64,000 nt of DNA from Steinernema hermaphroditum (lineage: Eukaryota > Nematoda > Chromadorea > Rhabditida > Steinernematidae): contig CM059625.1 in the NCBI GenBank assembly GCA_030435675.1, positions 9,114,001 through 9,178,000 on the forward strand, in the 5' to 3' direction. A program made the translations under genes and the position numbers. The notes below the pieces were generated by a model. The model did not search any database and was not told where the DNA came from. It saw nothing but the letters and a program-made list of their open reading frames with translations. Positions 1-16,600 of the stretch are shown piece by piece (the first letter of the stretch is position 1; each line of letters begins with the position of its first letter).

Positions 1-476
1 CACCGAGGGCGTGTCCCATCCTTCGCTGTTGCTTGGCGCGGGCATCGATTGCGACGTTGATTGGACGATAACCGCTCAGCCAATCAGTTGACGCCGTCGC
101 TAACCAATAAAATGTAAGTATTTTGATGCGTGCCCAACCCCAATCCTTGCAACGCCAATATACCGATTGCTGTAATCAGTCTAACACTGGAGGAGTGTGA
201 GTACATAACGATGATTTCTGGGCTCATCGTACAAAAAAAAGATGGCAAAGCTATAAGATAGGCATGGAAAAGGAGGAGCGTTGTGCAGAACGATGCTGAA
301 CACATGTTCGAGAACCCTTTTGCGCAGTATTTTGAGTATACAACTTCGAGACTACTATTTTCCCATGTGCCATATGTGATTTTTTCAGCATTATATACCA
401 CAATCAACGGCGTGCAAAGTTTTCCCCAATCGATAACCCTTCCATGCTTTACACATTTTGACATCTCCAATTTTAG
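1..476. other. Left edge, no supported gene
   Basis: No exon can be assigned with confidence. The first exon or 5' UTR of the NF-YA gene that starts to be readable at 477 may lie here: the NF-YA frame stays open leftwards to about 283, with an in-frame ATG at 304, but the peptide upstream of 477 does not look like NF-YA and a good acceptor sits at 471-476. Confidence 0.4.
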
Positions 477-1600
477 GAGTCTTTCGCACGGCGGACAACA
501 TCATTATGTTCAGCATCACCGTTCACCTTCCTGTTCAGTTGCTCCAGGGCAGCAAAATCACACAGTGACGCCAAGTGCGCAGGTATGGTATGACACAGCT
601 GTAGCCACTTTGTTCTATTTTTAGTGTCAGACGCAAGACCAATATCCGTCCATGAGATTTGTTCCCGTAAGCACTAACGACCAACCGAAAGCTGCTTACG
701 TAATTATTCCAGACAGAAATGGGATGCAACAGGTGTGAACTTTACTCATTTAGCCATTGCCTTTCACAACATCGAAGCAAAGACACTCAAAATGAGTTTT
801 TCCGCACCCTTGTAAATTTTCTTCACCTAGGAAGTTTCTGAACAAGGCGGTCAAGTACACGTGGCACCCCAGAATGCCTTTCGTGAAAGCATTTCCAGTT
901 GCGACAGTGTGTCGGCTGACGGGAGTTGTCGATCACCTGACCCATACCAAGCGAGTGAGCAGAAAAATGTAACGAATTAATTAATACGTCAACGTTTTTA
1001 GATGGAACGAAAATTGTCGACTATCAAAACGTTTGTCAAATGATCCCGCAGGTTGCAGTTTCAAAGTTTGCTAACTTCTTTCAACCCAAATTGCAGGAAG
1101 GAGGGTCTCAACCAATTATAATTCAACTTGTCCCGAGTGCGTCGTCCAGTAGTTCAGTCGTCGCACAGCCCGCTCCGGCTCAGATACCCGAACAGACCAG
1201 TGCGAAAGAAGAAGAGCCGCTTTATGTAAACGCCAAGCAGTATAACCGCATTTTAAAGCGACGATTGACCAGAGCAAAATTGGAACAACAAGGACTTATT
1301 CCTAAAGAGAGGAGGGTACGCACATTTCGCTACGATTCTGCACAGAAAATACTCCGTTGACATACAAAAGAACCATTTTAGAAATATCTTCATGAGTCGC
1401 GGCACAAGCACGCGTTGAAACGACAGAGAGGAGAAGGAGGAAAATTCGATTCATCTGGAAGTTTCAGCGAAGATGCAGCAAGTCCTAAAGAAAACTGTGT
1501 CATATCTCCGGGCGCTATAACCGAGCAAGTACGAACGGTTTTTCGTCCAGCCTCCTGTGATGAAGACTCCCGAGATATCCTTAGATCAGACCCTGCATAA
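477..1600 (+). CDS. NFYA: NF-YA, CCAAT-binding transcription factor subunit alpha
   Basis: Sequence-specific subunit of the trimeric CCAAT-binding factor NF-Y, acting in the nucleus with NF-YB and NF-YC. Readable exons are 477-582, 625-732, 831-954, 1002-1051, 1097-1315 and 1382-1600, all with GT-AG borders and compatible phases. Exon 5 carries the subunit-association helix (EEPLYVNAKQYNRILKRR), and exon 6 carries the DNA-contacting part (YLHESRHKHALKRQRG, then GEGGKF). These are the two halves of the conserved NF-YA core, joined exactly at the intron 1316-1381. The upstream exons are Gln/Ser/Pro-rich, as in the activation region of the family. The 45-bp intron 1052-1096 is in frame and could be retained. 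The start codon was not found, so the 5' end is partial. Assignment of the family is secure from the core; the upstream exons are less certain. Confidence 0.88.
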
Positions 1601-2992
1601 CATACACTGGTCAAACTCTATTCTTGTCAAACACTGCTTTAAACCAAATGCGCATCTATCCGTTGTCGTCTATTCTAGTTGTCACACTGCCATAAATGTT
1701 CAATCTCACCACTTTTTGTCTTTCTTCATTGCAATTCGCACCAAACTGAATCCGCACAAGTCGTCAGGCTAATAACAATGTTACCCTTAATTTCATTCGG
1801 GTTGTTATGCATTGCAAATCAAAGCTAAGTCGAATCTTTGAGTCCTTAATAAAAATTGTTGACTGAAAGACACAGATATAATTTTTCGAGTAACGTTAAT
1901 GCGGAGAATTAAGGATGAGTCATGTTCGCGCTGGGATGACTGTCCTTCCTTTGTGATCTCTCCCACTGGTTGATGACTCACTGCATGACAAAAGATAACA
2001 GAAGCTGGAATGCGAGCGTGTTTACCGAACAAGTGACGTCATCCCCGACTCATGTCTGTCTCAAAGAGTTTCTGGAATCACTTACAATTACTTCACCTGA
2101 CCACAACGCATACCGTCCTCACGAATATGGAATACACTACCGAACAGTTGAAAACACGAGTTACGAAAGGGCATTCCGCTTATTCATTGCCCGGATATGT
2201 ATTTCGAAATTCTCTGAACACCGTGCACAAATACAACATTGCTTTCGCAATGGTGACGTCTGTCCGCTAGAGCTCTTTCGAAAAAATAACTTTCCCTGTG
2301 ATGACTAACCGTTGATGAAAAATTCCAGAAAGATCTAATAACATCTGGACGCTCGAAATGCCATTCGTCACACAGTTAAGACGATTGTGTTGCGAGGCGT
2401 TCAATGTACCAGAGGAGCTGCGTTCTCGCTATTGCGTCCACACTGGGAGTCTTACGGACCTGAACTTACCGCCTGAGAAGGTGTATCAGTTCTTTAAATG
2501 CCCTCCCACTCCCTGTACACATATTGTTGGTTTCGAAATTCGTTTTTGACTGGCGATGTAAGTGTCTGTAAGGAACCGCCCCTGAGCGATGGTGCTCGCT
2601 GGTTATCTGAGTCATGGCGGTTATAAATAGGCTGAGCGGGGAGAGCTATCCGCCAAAATGAGCTGACAGTCGTCGGAGGCGGTTCACTGTTGTTCTTCCG
2701 TGTGAAAGCATCATTTCTTGGGCGAACAACTTCTCTCACAGTGTTGTCGTGTCACTCTGTCCGTGTTTTCCGTATTCTTCCGAAAGCGTGTATTGGCCGT
2801 TTTACGAGGATTTGTCACGCTCTTTGTACTTTGGCTAGGTTGCTTGGATTGTAATACAGAGCAACTTGAAAAAGTGCAAAGACTGTGCCATATCCGCATC
2901 CGTCGGCATCCCTTACTCAGGTAAATTAGGGTCACTGTCTTCACGTAATAAGCCCTGTATGTTATTTAATGATTTTTTATTGCACAAAATAG
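1601..2992. other. Intergenic, no firm gene
   Basis: Short open frames occur (for example 2358-2549 on the plus strand, cysteine-containing) but none matches a family I know. A hydrophobic stretch at about 2785-2850 (LAVLRGFVTLFVLWLGCLDC on the plus strand) could be the signal-peptide exon of the cysteine-rich gene that follows; it lacks an in-frame ATG nearby. Confidence 0.4.
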
Positions 2993-3332
2993 GTCGTATC
3001 GAACCTTCGACACTCTTGCGCAGAGAACAGCTATTGCTGGAAAAGAGCCGCAATCGGCGATTGTTTCCGAGTTATCGACGCCGTTCTTCGCCAACCCTAC
3101 ATCGCTCCTTCTGATAACATTCACATCTGCGAAGTTTGTGTCAATTTCTGCGGCGACGTTAGATTCCGGTCTCTCATCAGTGGCGTTTGCTGTCTGAAAT
3201 GTACAACAATACATAAGGTATGACGAATACTACGGAAAAGTTTGAGAAACATTCATTTGATGCGAACCTCAGTGTCAAGAAGTTGCACTGTTTTCTTCAA
3301 CATTTCCCTTATTGCAATAGAAATTTACTTGA
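2993..3332 (+). CDS. Candidate secreted cysteine-rich peptide precursor (trissin-like spacing), 5' end unresolved
   Basis: An open exon 2993-3217 is flanked by an acceptor (aaaatag) and a donor (gtatga). It joins in phase 0 to a short last exon 3321-3332 with a stop. It encodes a cysteine-rich chain: SCAENSYCWKRAAIGDCFRV followed, after about 17 residues, by ICEVCVNFCGDVRFR and then GVCCLKC. The pattern C-x2-C-x3-C-G ... C-C-x2-C recalls the cysteine-bonded neuropeptide trissin, though the spacing is not identical. A hydrophobic segment in the same phase upstream (about 2785-2873, possible donor at 2874) could supply the signal peptide, giving a secreted precursor. No ATG is seen in that frame, so the start must lie in another exon or the upstream link is wrong. 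Family membership is inference from cysteine spacing only. Confidence 0.5.
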
Positions 3333-3338
3333 GCTGGG

Positions 3339-4549
3339 TGAGGAGCCACCTCATGAAATGAATCTATGATCAGTCACGAGATGTACAGTAAATAGTTCTC
3401 TTGAAAGCCCTGCAGAATTAAGCTTTTAATAGGTTTTGTACTTTTTAAATTTAATTTTAAAAAAAATTTAATTTAATTTAATAATAATTAACATTTTGGT
3501 CTGAAAATATTGGATTGTGTTCCTTTGAGGAAAATAAAGGCTATCGTCAAAAGGCGCTGTTGTCTAAGTATAAAACCCATCTGCAAACATTAGGGGTAAT
3601 TTGTAATTAAGCGCTGACAGCTGATATTGTGCTGCAGAAAAGAAGTTTTTTTTTTCAAAATTATGGACAGAGTAGGACGTACAAACCTTAAAAAATAGCG
3701 GAAATCACTTTCCCAAACGACATAAAACAAGTGTTTGAATGTGAACGCTGAGGTTTCATTGCAGAACATCTTGAGTTTCTGTTTGCAAAGAAAGATTCAT
3801 TAAATAAGGACATTGGCAGTTGCGAAGAGCTTACATGGTATTTGTTCATATTTAATACGCCAGAAGGTATTGCCATAGCTGGGCATAAAAGAATCTTAAA
3901 GTGAAGACAGCAGGTCTCTTAGCAACTTAATAACTCGTGAGGCAACTTACTGTCATCATGCATCTCTTTATGTATCAGCACACATAAGTTTTGTTTTAAG
4001 TTTTGGAACACTTGCACATAGTAATATTATCGCCGTTTAATTCAGCCCTTTTTGCTTGGTTCTTCTTCTGCAAGACGACCCAACGTAAAACTTCGGTCCC
4101 TTCTTTTATCGCTGCTGAGGTGGAAATCTATACTCTGGGAACATCTGTCGCTAGGAGGCAAAAGTCCCACATCGTAGTTCACCGCAAACGTTACTTCCCC
4201 CTTCCGCAGCGCCGTGATCCACACTCATGAGAAACATTTCTTGAACAGAGAAATTCAATCCAGGAAAAATCGAGATGCCCAAGAAATGAGAAGGGTCTTT
4301 TCAATTGCGGGAAGAGAATGGGCGTCACTGCGTCGATTTGTGCGGACAAGCGGTTCCAGTCGTAATTTGAGAGGTCGCGTTACTTAGTTTTAAATGGTAT
4401 TCCCAGTGCTTCGATCATCACTTTAAAGCGCACACGCCTCCAGAAATCGCCAACCGATACATCCTTAGGGCTATATTTGTCGACTAACTTCTTAGGACTT
4501 GCGTAGGAAGGCTTTTAGAGGAATCGGTTGTTACGTTAAACGAATATTA
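3339..4549. other. Intergenic spacer with AT-rich tract
   Basis: Contains a strongly AT-rich low-complexity tract at about 3430-3492 (TTTAA and TTAAT units) and otherwise no exon I can support. It separates the cysteine-rich peptide gene from the 3' end of the minus-strand GPCR. Confidence 0.5.
3533..3538 (+). terminator. Candidate polyadenylation signal AATAAA
   Basis: A canonical AATAAA about 200 bp after the stop of the cysteine-rich peptide gene, on the same strand, following a very AT-rich stretch (3430-3492). Confidence 0.5.
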
Positions 4550-6815
4550 TCATTCCGCACACATCAGTCGTGCAAAAGTAACAAACCTCGTTGGTCCAAA
4601 TTTGCTCGTGAAACTCTCGTGACGCATCACTGTTTGAAGAGTTGAGAACCGACAGCACAGCATCTCTCGGAAGGGAATTCGAAACTCTCGATTGTATTTG
4701 CAATAAATTAATGGGTTCAGCATGCTGAAGGAAAAGCATTATTAATATTACAGCCACTTTTTCGAACCTATTTGAGTAACCCAGCCAAAGAGCAAGATAG
4801 TCCAACCACTGAGGTATTGCAAAACGTATCAGGGATTTCAATAGAGCCAAGACGAAGAAAGGAAGCCAGCAGCAAATGAACACACTCATAATGACTCCCA
4901 ATGTCTTTCGCGCCTTGTTTTCACCTTTGAACGTCGAATGAGCGCTGAGCTAAAATGTTAATTGCTGTCACTTCGGTCTAGTTTTTTCAAAAAAACAAAC
5001 CAACTGCACTTTGACGACAGCCAGGAAGGCGCTCGGCCTGTGCATCTTCTTTGTTGATTTTTTTGGGTCATGGTCTGCTTTAGCCAACGATGACTCAGTG
5101 CCAGCGCATTGCGTATGACGGTCATGCTTGCAAATTCTTCGTGCAACGTGCCACATCCGCACGTACAAAGTTACCATGATAATGGCCGGACCATAGAAGG
5201 ATATTAATGTTGCGTAAATCTGATAAAGACCATTCTGAGGAACCTAAAAATAATTGCTTGCAATAACACTGCCTCTTCTTATCTGCCAAACGACATCGAA
5301 ATAAATCTATTTTATGGTATATCAATAATTTTGAAGACTTCTAGTTCCTTTTGCAAAATACGACTACATGAGTGCGTTCCTGCGATGTTCCACGGGTTCG
5401 GCGAGTCATTTCACAACGCACTAGAGTCGTTGAATCTTACTAATCATAGGACTTGTTTTAACTGGGTTAATAGATGGGAAACTACTTGCCGCCTTGTACT
5501 GCACCTCAAAGATCGTTGCAGAAAAAGCCGCAAAGATATTGCCCAATCCTCGGTGGGCCATTTGCCTCGCGAAATTTTATTACGAAACGCACCTTTTTCA
5601 TTTGATCTATTGTGCGCAAATTACAGTAGCTTTGCATTCTCCGTTGTGATGCTTAAAGCACTCACTATGCATTCGTTGTTCCAAATTTATGAGAAAGCCG
5701 TTACCGTTTATGAAAATTGGACCCTTGTTGAACTAAGCAGCACGAAATTCAATCTTGCTGCTCTTTAGTGCTCGAATTCGGCCAAAACGCTCCTTTTCCG
5801 TGCTAGAAATGAAGTTTTCGCTTAAATTGCGGATGCTCTAATACTTAGCTGAATTACTCCCCAGAAAACGATTAAGATTCGAAGTTGGAATTGTAATGAA
5901 GTGGACGAGAGGACCTCGTTACGCTCAAATTACAGCAGACGAAAAGCAAAATCGTTATGCCACATATCAAAGTGCGTGTTTGAAATAGGAATTTTTGTTT
6001 TCAGCTATGAATTTAATATCCAACGTTAGCAAATACGCCATTAATGTGTGCCTATGTCCTAAAAATGTCGGATACCCCCTTGCTTATTCGACGGGCACAT
6101 TAATTCGGACAAAGCTGATCGAGCGCCCTATGGTAATACGTTATGTATGCGACGATACACCGCCAACGTTGTCGTCACGTAAGTGGGTTTTTTTTGTTTT
6201 TGAACGTTTCTCATAAACGTTTCCGTCAAAACAGTTTATCATTGTGAAATTAAAACCGAGAATGTCTACGTAGTGCCTCGAATTATATGCGCTTACCTGA
6301 CAGGTGTCTTCCGCGCTACGCGCTAGCATGGTGAACGGAACGATACTGACAAATAGTGCTCCAATCCAGACGATCGCTATGTAGCAAAGGATTCTTTTAG
6401 TGGTGCGCTCGGCTGTATATATCAAAGGTTTGCAGACAGCGAGATAGCGATCAACACTGATCATGCACAAATTGAGGATAGATGCGGTACAAAGGGTCAA
6501 ATCTGCAGATGTCCAAAGTCGGCACACAGTGCTTCCGAGAATCCATCTGCCTTCAAACAGGAGAATTAGAGCGGGTGGCATGACAAACAGAGCAACGCCG
6601 AGATCAGCGAATGCTAAGGAGACCAGAAGGAAGTTGGCTGGTTGCTGCTTTAGTTTGCGGACGTGGAACACGGCGAGACAGACTAAGCTGTTACCAACAA
6701 GAGTGATCAGTATCATAAGCATGACGAATAAGACGATAAGTGAAGTTAGTATGGGATGCATCTCAAAAAGTGTGGCCTCTGCAGTTGGAGAAGGAAGTGT
6801 TTCGTTCACCTCCAT
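4550..6815 (-). CDS. Biogenic-amine-type rhodopsin-class GPCR
   Basis: Seven-transmembrane receptor of the aminergic branch (serotonin/dopamine/octopamine type), acting at the plasma membrane through G proteins. Minus-strand exons are 6815-6297, 5243-5001, 4949-4768 and 4724-4550, phases closing, 373 residues. TM1 holds GNSLVCLAVFHVRKLK. TM2 holds LVSLAFADLGVALFVMPPA. TM3 has the amine-binding aspartate in SADLTLCTASILNLCMISVD, immediately followed by RYLAV, so DRY is intact. TM5 is QIYATLISFYGPA, TM6 has SVFICCWLPFF with the aromatic pair, and TM7 is WLGYSNSMLNPLIY with W7.40, Y7.43 and NPxxY. The first intron is about 1.05 kb; the others are 43-51 bp. TM5 carries A, T and S at the positions usually contacting ligand hydroxyls, so the ligand cannot be fixed. 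I favour a serotonin-like receptor but only weakly. Confidence 0.9.
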
Positions 6816-8784
6816 TGCGCAACCTGAGAGTCAAGAGAATAAGCGATGGAGACACTATGGAGAGAATAGAAAGAGTCACGCTTTCGCGAAGTTGAGGGCG
6901 GGGAATGCTCGTTCCAACGGTCGGATGACTTAAGGGAAAGATAATGCATGAAACTATCTCTGTACAAACCACAGTCGTTTGTGAATATCTGTGGGCAATG
7001 AAATTAGGCACGGCGACGAACAAACGGACGGGCTGATGATGGACGTCCTTTGAAAAGGCATACCAAAAGACAAGGGGGCGGAGCAATCCAGAATATTTCC
7101 TTTCGTTTCACTAATGTTCTCGAGGTTCCGAAAGCCTCTCGCTGATCAACTCTCATCAGCAATGTGCGTACCCTTGCATTAGGTCTGTACTATCCAGACT
7201 ACAGGCAGTTTTAACTGCGTCTCGTGAATAAATTAGTAAAGGCCGAGCTAAGCGTACAACGATCCAAATTGTCTCTGCGTTCCTTTAAAATTCCTCTTTT
7301 CTCTATGCAAGCACATTTGTTGAATCTTGTGGTAATTTCATGATTACCGGCAGTTAAGAGAATTGTCGTTGCCTCTATATTGAGTGCCGAATACAACAGT
7401 AAGACCATTCCTAGAGGCTTTCCAAGAACAATTCTTTCAAAAGAACCAATAATATTTTGTGGCAAAGAGTTCAGATTCCTTACATCTTTAAAAAGTGCCA
7501 GAAATGCTTCTATGTTATGTCCTTGACACTGCCACTTGCATTCCAGTTCTTGTTGTTGTAGAGGAGATAAAATTATTTGCTCACGGACTAAACCCTATCT
7601 CGCTTAAGGGCAACATAAGGTAGGTATTGGTGCAAACCATTGTCAACACCACTTTATATATGCACACTGTGAACGGCTGGCTCGCTTTTTGCAAAATCCT
7701 TCATCGCTCCTACCCGGAAGATTCACGAAGATCTATTTTATGTGACTTTTCGCCGTTAACCACATAAAAAGAGGTTATGAAGACCAATGTGCAATCGAAC
7801 TTCACTTTGCCGATTACGAAGATTAGCTTCCAGCTTCCCAAATGCGCTTGTCGAGGGCACTGCAGACGAAGATACAGTCCGTTTCAAAGAAAAAAACTTG
7901 CAGTTATGTCCGTCTAACGCAGCTGAATGACAATAAATTCTATTACTTAGAGACTCCAACGGAACAGTGCGGAATAAAGACACATTCTCAGCTTGCACAA
8001 AAGAATACCAATTACCAAGAGAAACACGAGTTCTTTCAAACTGTTCTCGTCAATGTTGGCCACTACTGGCTTCGTAGAAAGAATTACGAGCTCCTTCTAT
8101 AACTAAATATCCACGATCTGTTGCCTTTTAATCTTAATACACATTTCGTTCAAAATTCAGTCAGATATGCAAAAACGTTGTTCCGCTTCAAGTTGGGTGT
8201 CTCTCCTGTGATATCCATACTGTGACTGTAGTAATTTCTACTCTGTGTTCGATGGAATTGGGTTCTAAACAAAACCAGTTCACAGCCAGTCACGGTTGGT
8301 TCTTAAAAGCTGCGTTGTACCGAAAGGCGTTATCCAGAAACGGTTTATGCATCTCTTATTTGGTGAGACCAGCTTGTCGAGTTCGGTAATCCTGGGTTTC
8401 ACCAAGGAAGCGTTGAACAATTCCTATAACACGGCAGTTGTGATCCGTATTTGTTTTATTTTTCACATCAATTACTCTACTTTAAATAGTCTGAATTAAA
8501 AATTGTCCCTTTTAAGAGTTCTTCAGGGTGCATTTCGTAGTCGCGACTGCAAGGTTTAGCGACTAACGTGCCTGCGTTATCCCGTAACGATCTGCCTGAC
8601 GACAATTAGTGCACTGTGCTTTTTGGAAAACATTATTGGCGCGAAACGTGACAAGTTTGCACATCGCTTGCATGTTTGAGGACCGTGACTATTAGCAAAG
8701 TGTTTCGTGGATTGTAACAATTTCTTGTACGGTTACTATTTTCAGGCTCTGTATTATTGCATGTTGTAACGGAAGTTGCGAGCC
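6816..8784. other. Intergenic, divergent promoter region between GPCR and SMC3
   Basis: About 2 kb between the GPCR start (minus strand) and the SMC3 start (plus strand). It must contain both promoters. Small chance open frames only; no TATA box or repeat that I would stand behind. Confidence 0.5.
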
Positions 8785-13663
<4,879 letters not shown>

Positions 13664-16600
13664 ACTGTTTGAATAATTGTGCTTGATTTACCTTGGATAA
13701 CGTTGCAGGACGCGGGTGTTTTGCTTCATCTTGTTTGATCTCTTCTTATTGTATTCATTGTTGCAAATGCAATGCCCTCAGACACATAACCTCGCGCGTA
13801 TTTCATTGCATGTATGTAGGGGGAGTACCAAAGTGCTCCATTTCCTTTTATTTCAACTATGATGTTATTGCGCTTGAATGTCGAATTGCAATTCACTGAT
13901 GGGTAAGGAAATTTAACCTTACTGTCTAGGGTTCTGGTGCGCAAAGACGACCCGCGTTTGGAGGACAGATTCGGGACTGCGCTTGAGTGAGGGAACTGGT
14001 AGCCGTTTTGCCAGACATTTGTTTGGTCGTTTTTTGGCGCAATTCAGAAAGTTGAATTTGATAATTAACTTCGTTTGCCATTCGCAGAAGTCGCCGCTGA
14101 ATGGCTTTTTTCGGATGGCGGCCACAGCGGACCAAAACATTTTCGAGATTTCCTAGGCCTAGTCGCTGTTTTCCCGCCACTTGTGGTCTTGTGGAGTTTC
14201 GACGCTCTGCCTCATTTACTTTCATAAGGTTAGCCTTGCGGCCCTCACGTAGCATATAGGCGTGTGGGTAAGATTAAATAACCGTTGCAGACAGGCACCC
14301 AACGGAAAATGCTCGTTGAAGCTGTGTTCAACCGTTTTAAAATGATTTCCGTTATAACGCTCTGTAAAAGGAACCAGTCAAAACACACTCAAATGGAAAT
14401 CTCGTTCTTCATCACTCGTCACTTACACGAAAATTGCCAAGTGGAATGCCCAGTGACATGTTCTAAAAGAATAATAATGACTCAGAGCACATTAATGGAA
14501 TTGTTTGCGCGTTGTTTTGTGAAAATCTCAAGAGACTTCACATCGAATGGGAATAGGATTGCATCGCCTACAGGACCAATCACGAATATGCGTTCTCAGT
14601 GGTGAAGAAGACTTGTTGAAATCGAGACCCTCCAAGAAGAGTCGCCTTATCTTCCACTTCGAGAGTCGGATCTATGCCGTCATGCGTCATTCGGATTTGC
14701 GAGGAAAACTACTTCTGGTGATATTTTGATAGGGTTGGCCGCAAACATCCGGAAGTGACGTTCGCAAAACTGAATCCACTCAGACGAGACGTCGATAACG
14801 GGTTGGGCCGTATTTGCTCTTTTTACCCTATCCCGCCGGCCTAATTTGGTTCTTTACAAATAGTTGCGGCCCCGGACGGCCCATGTGGCCTTCGACTGAT
14901 TTCCAGATGCGCTTCTATTACTTGGTCCCATCTTGCAACGATAGAGCTTATGTGGAATCTTAATTAAATACTATTAATACGTCAGGCGCACAATACGCAA
15001 ACGTTGTTTCATTAGTGCTCCAAGCACGTTCGTAAATAAGACGCCTCAATTCCACCGGCTTTTCACTGGCATCTCCATTTTTGCTTGGATTGCTGATGTG
15101 AAAAAAGTAACAAATGTCTGAGAAGTATTCCACCAATTCTCCTCGAACTGCCGCCCTCAGAAACGGTAATTCTTACTGATGAGCTTGAATGTCTTTGCTT
15201 GAGCATCGCTTCGAACAACGCGAGTATATAGCTTCGGTGTTTAGTGCCTCTCAATTAACAAATGCACATGAGATCGCGCTCTGTTAGAAACCTCCTCAAC
15301 GCTTCCGGTGGATATAGGTCTAAAAATACGCGCAAATCTGCGGATAAAGTGCTGTCGGCTACAAAACAAGAGGCATATGTGCGTGATTGGCACGGCTTTG
15401 GAAGTTGGCGGATTGTGGTCTGCGGGCAACAGTCGGAGTCACGCAATCGTTGTCGTTCACGAACTAGAGCAGTGTTTTAGTTTCGTTAAAAGCAAAGCAT
15501 TTCCTCGTTCGCTTCCTTAAAATATGCACTTACTTGACTCTCTTTCAGGAGATTGTGACTTAGGAAATGAACATGATGTTTAATAAAGATAATGTTTCCC
15601 TTGTCAGATGGTGTCGATCTCCAATTTCTTAACTCCGATCTTTCACGCAAAGCGTAGCATTGTCTTACTGCAGAGGAGAAAAGTAAACCTAAGTGGCACC
15701 CTAAACCGCACTGCTTACGTACCCTATGACGTGCGGTGTTGCACAACAAGAGCTGCTAATGACGAACCAGCATATGCGCGAGAATTCCTTGTCACAATCA
15801 CCGATGCTATTGGCTACGTTGCCGTTGCCCAGGCGAAGAATTTTAATTGGCGTGATTTAGTGATGGCTCATCGCGGAAACGACCGAAACGGCCGAGCTGG
15901 TTCGATTGGATGCTGCCAGTCGCTGGTCTCTCCCCAGCACGCTTCCGGATCCTCAGCTCTCAACAGGATGCGACGTCGGTCAACACGTAGAAGACTATCA
16001 CAGATGCAAAAGGCAATTAATTTCGGACAATGGGCAAACAAGAGGTTAGTGAAAATTTCCGTTTATATGTGACCATTGAGAGACTCAATGCCTTTTGTCT
16101 TAGATTCATTTTACTATCTAGTTTCACCGAAGAAAAGGTAGTTGATAAAAGCTAGGACGAAAATCGAAGCTCTTTCCTCTAAACTCTTGGTCCTTTGCTG
16201 AGTTCAATTGTGAAACACGATGACATTTTCTTCTCCAGGTCACAAACGTGGACTTTGAATTGGAACACAAAGAAAGCCGGCTAACTTTCAAATCTCACTT
16301 AGATTAGATCGCATTTCGCGGAACTGTGATAGTATTCCACCCCCATGCTTTGTCAAAGGGTTGGCCTGCTGGTTTAATCAAGCGGAATTATAAATTATTG
16401 CGGAACGACCGCGAATATTGTATTCATTTTCTCGACCATGCTCAAGACTCTTTCTGAGCAAAGCAGCTGCTGTAGAGTGGTACCACGCCTGTCTTCGTAA
16501 ATAATTTCTCCCGACACTGCTGAACCGAGTTAGCGGAATGCGCATAAAATGGTGCCCGAACAACAAAGACAACGAAAATATTACTCTGTCCCTCGCGATA

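Noticed and set aside
5331..5768. 145-codon plus-strand frame inside the long first intron of the aminergic GPCR
   Set aside because: No recognisable domain, no splice sites in phase, composition like intron sequence; probably a chance frame.
13926..14255. 109-codon minus-strand frame rich in Arg and Lys
   Set aside because: Overlapping frames of similar length exist on the same strand and no motif or splice structure supports it.
15608..16072. 154-codon plus-strand frame between SMC3 and the Munc13-like gene
   Set aside because: Could be an exon ending at the GTTAGT near 16045, but the protein shows no family similarity that I can see and no partner exons were found.
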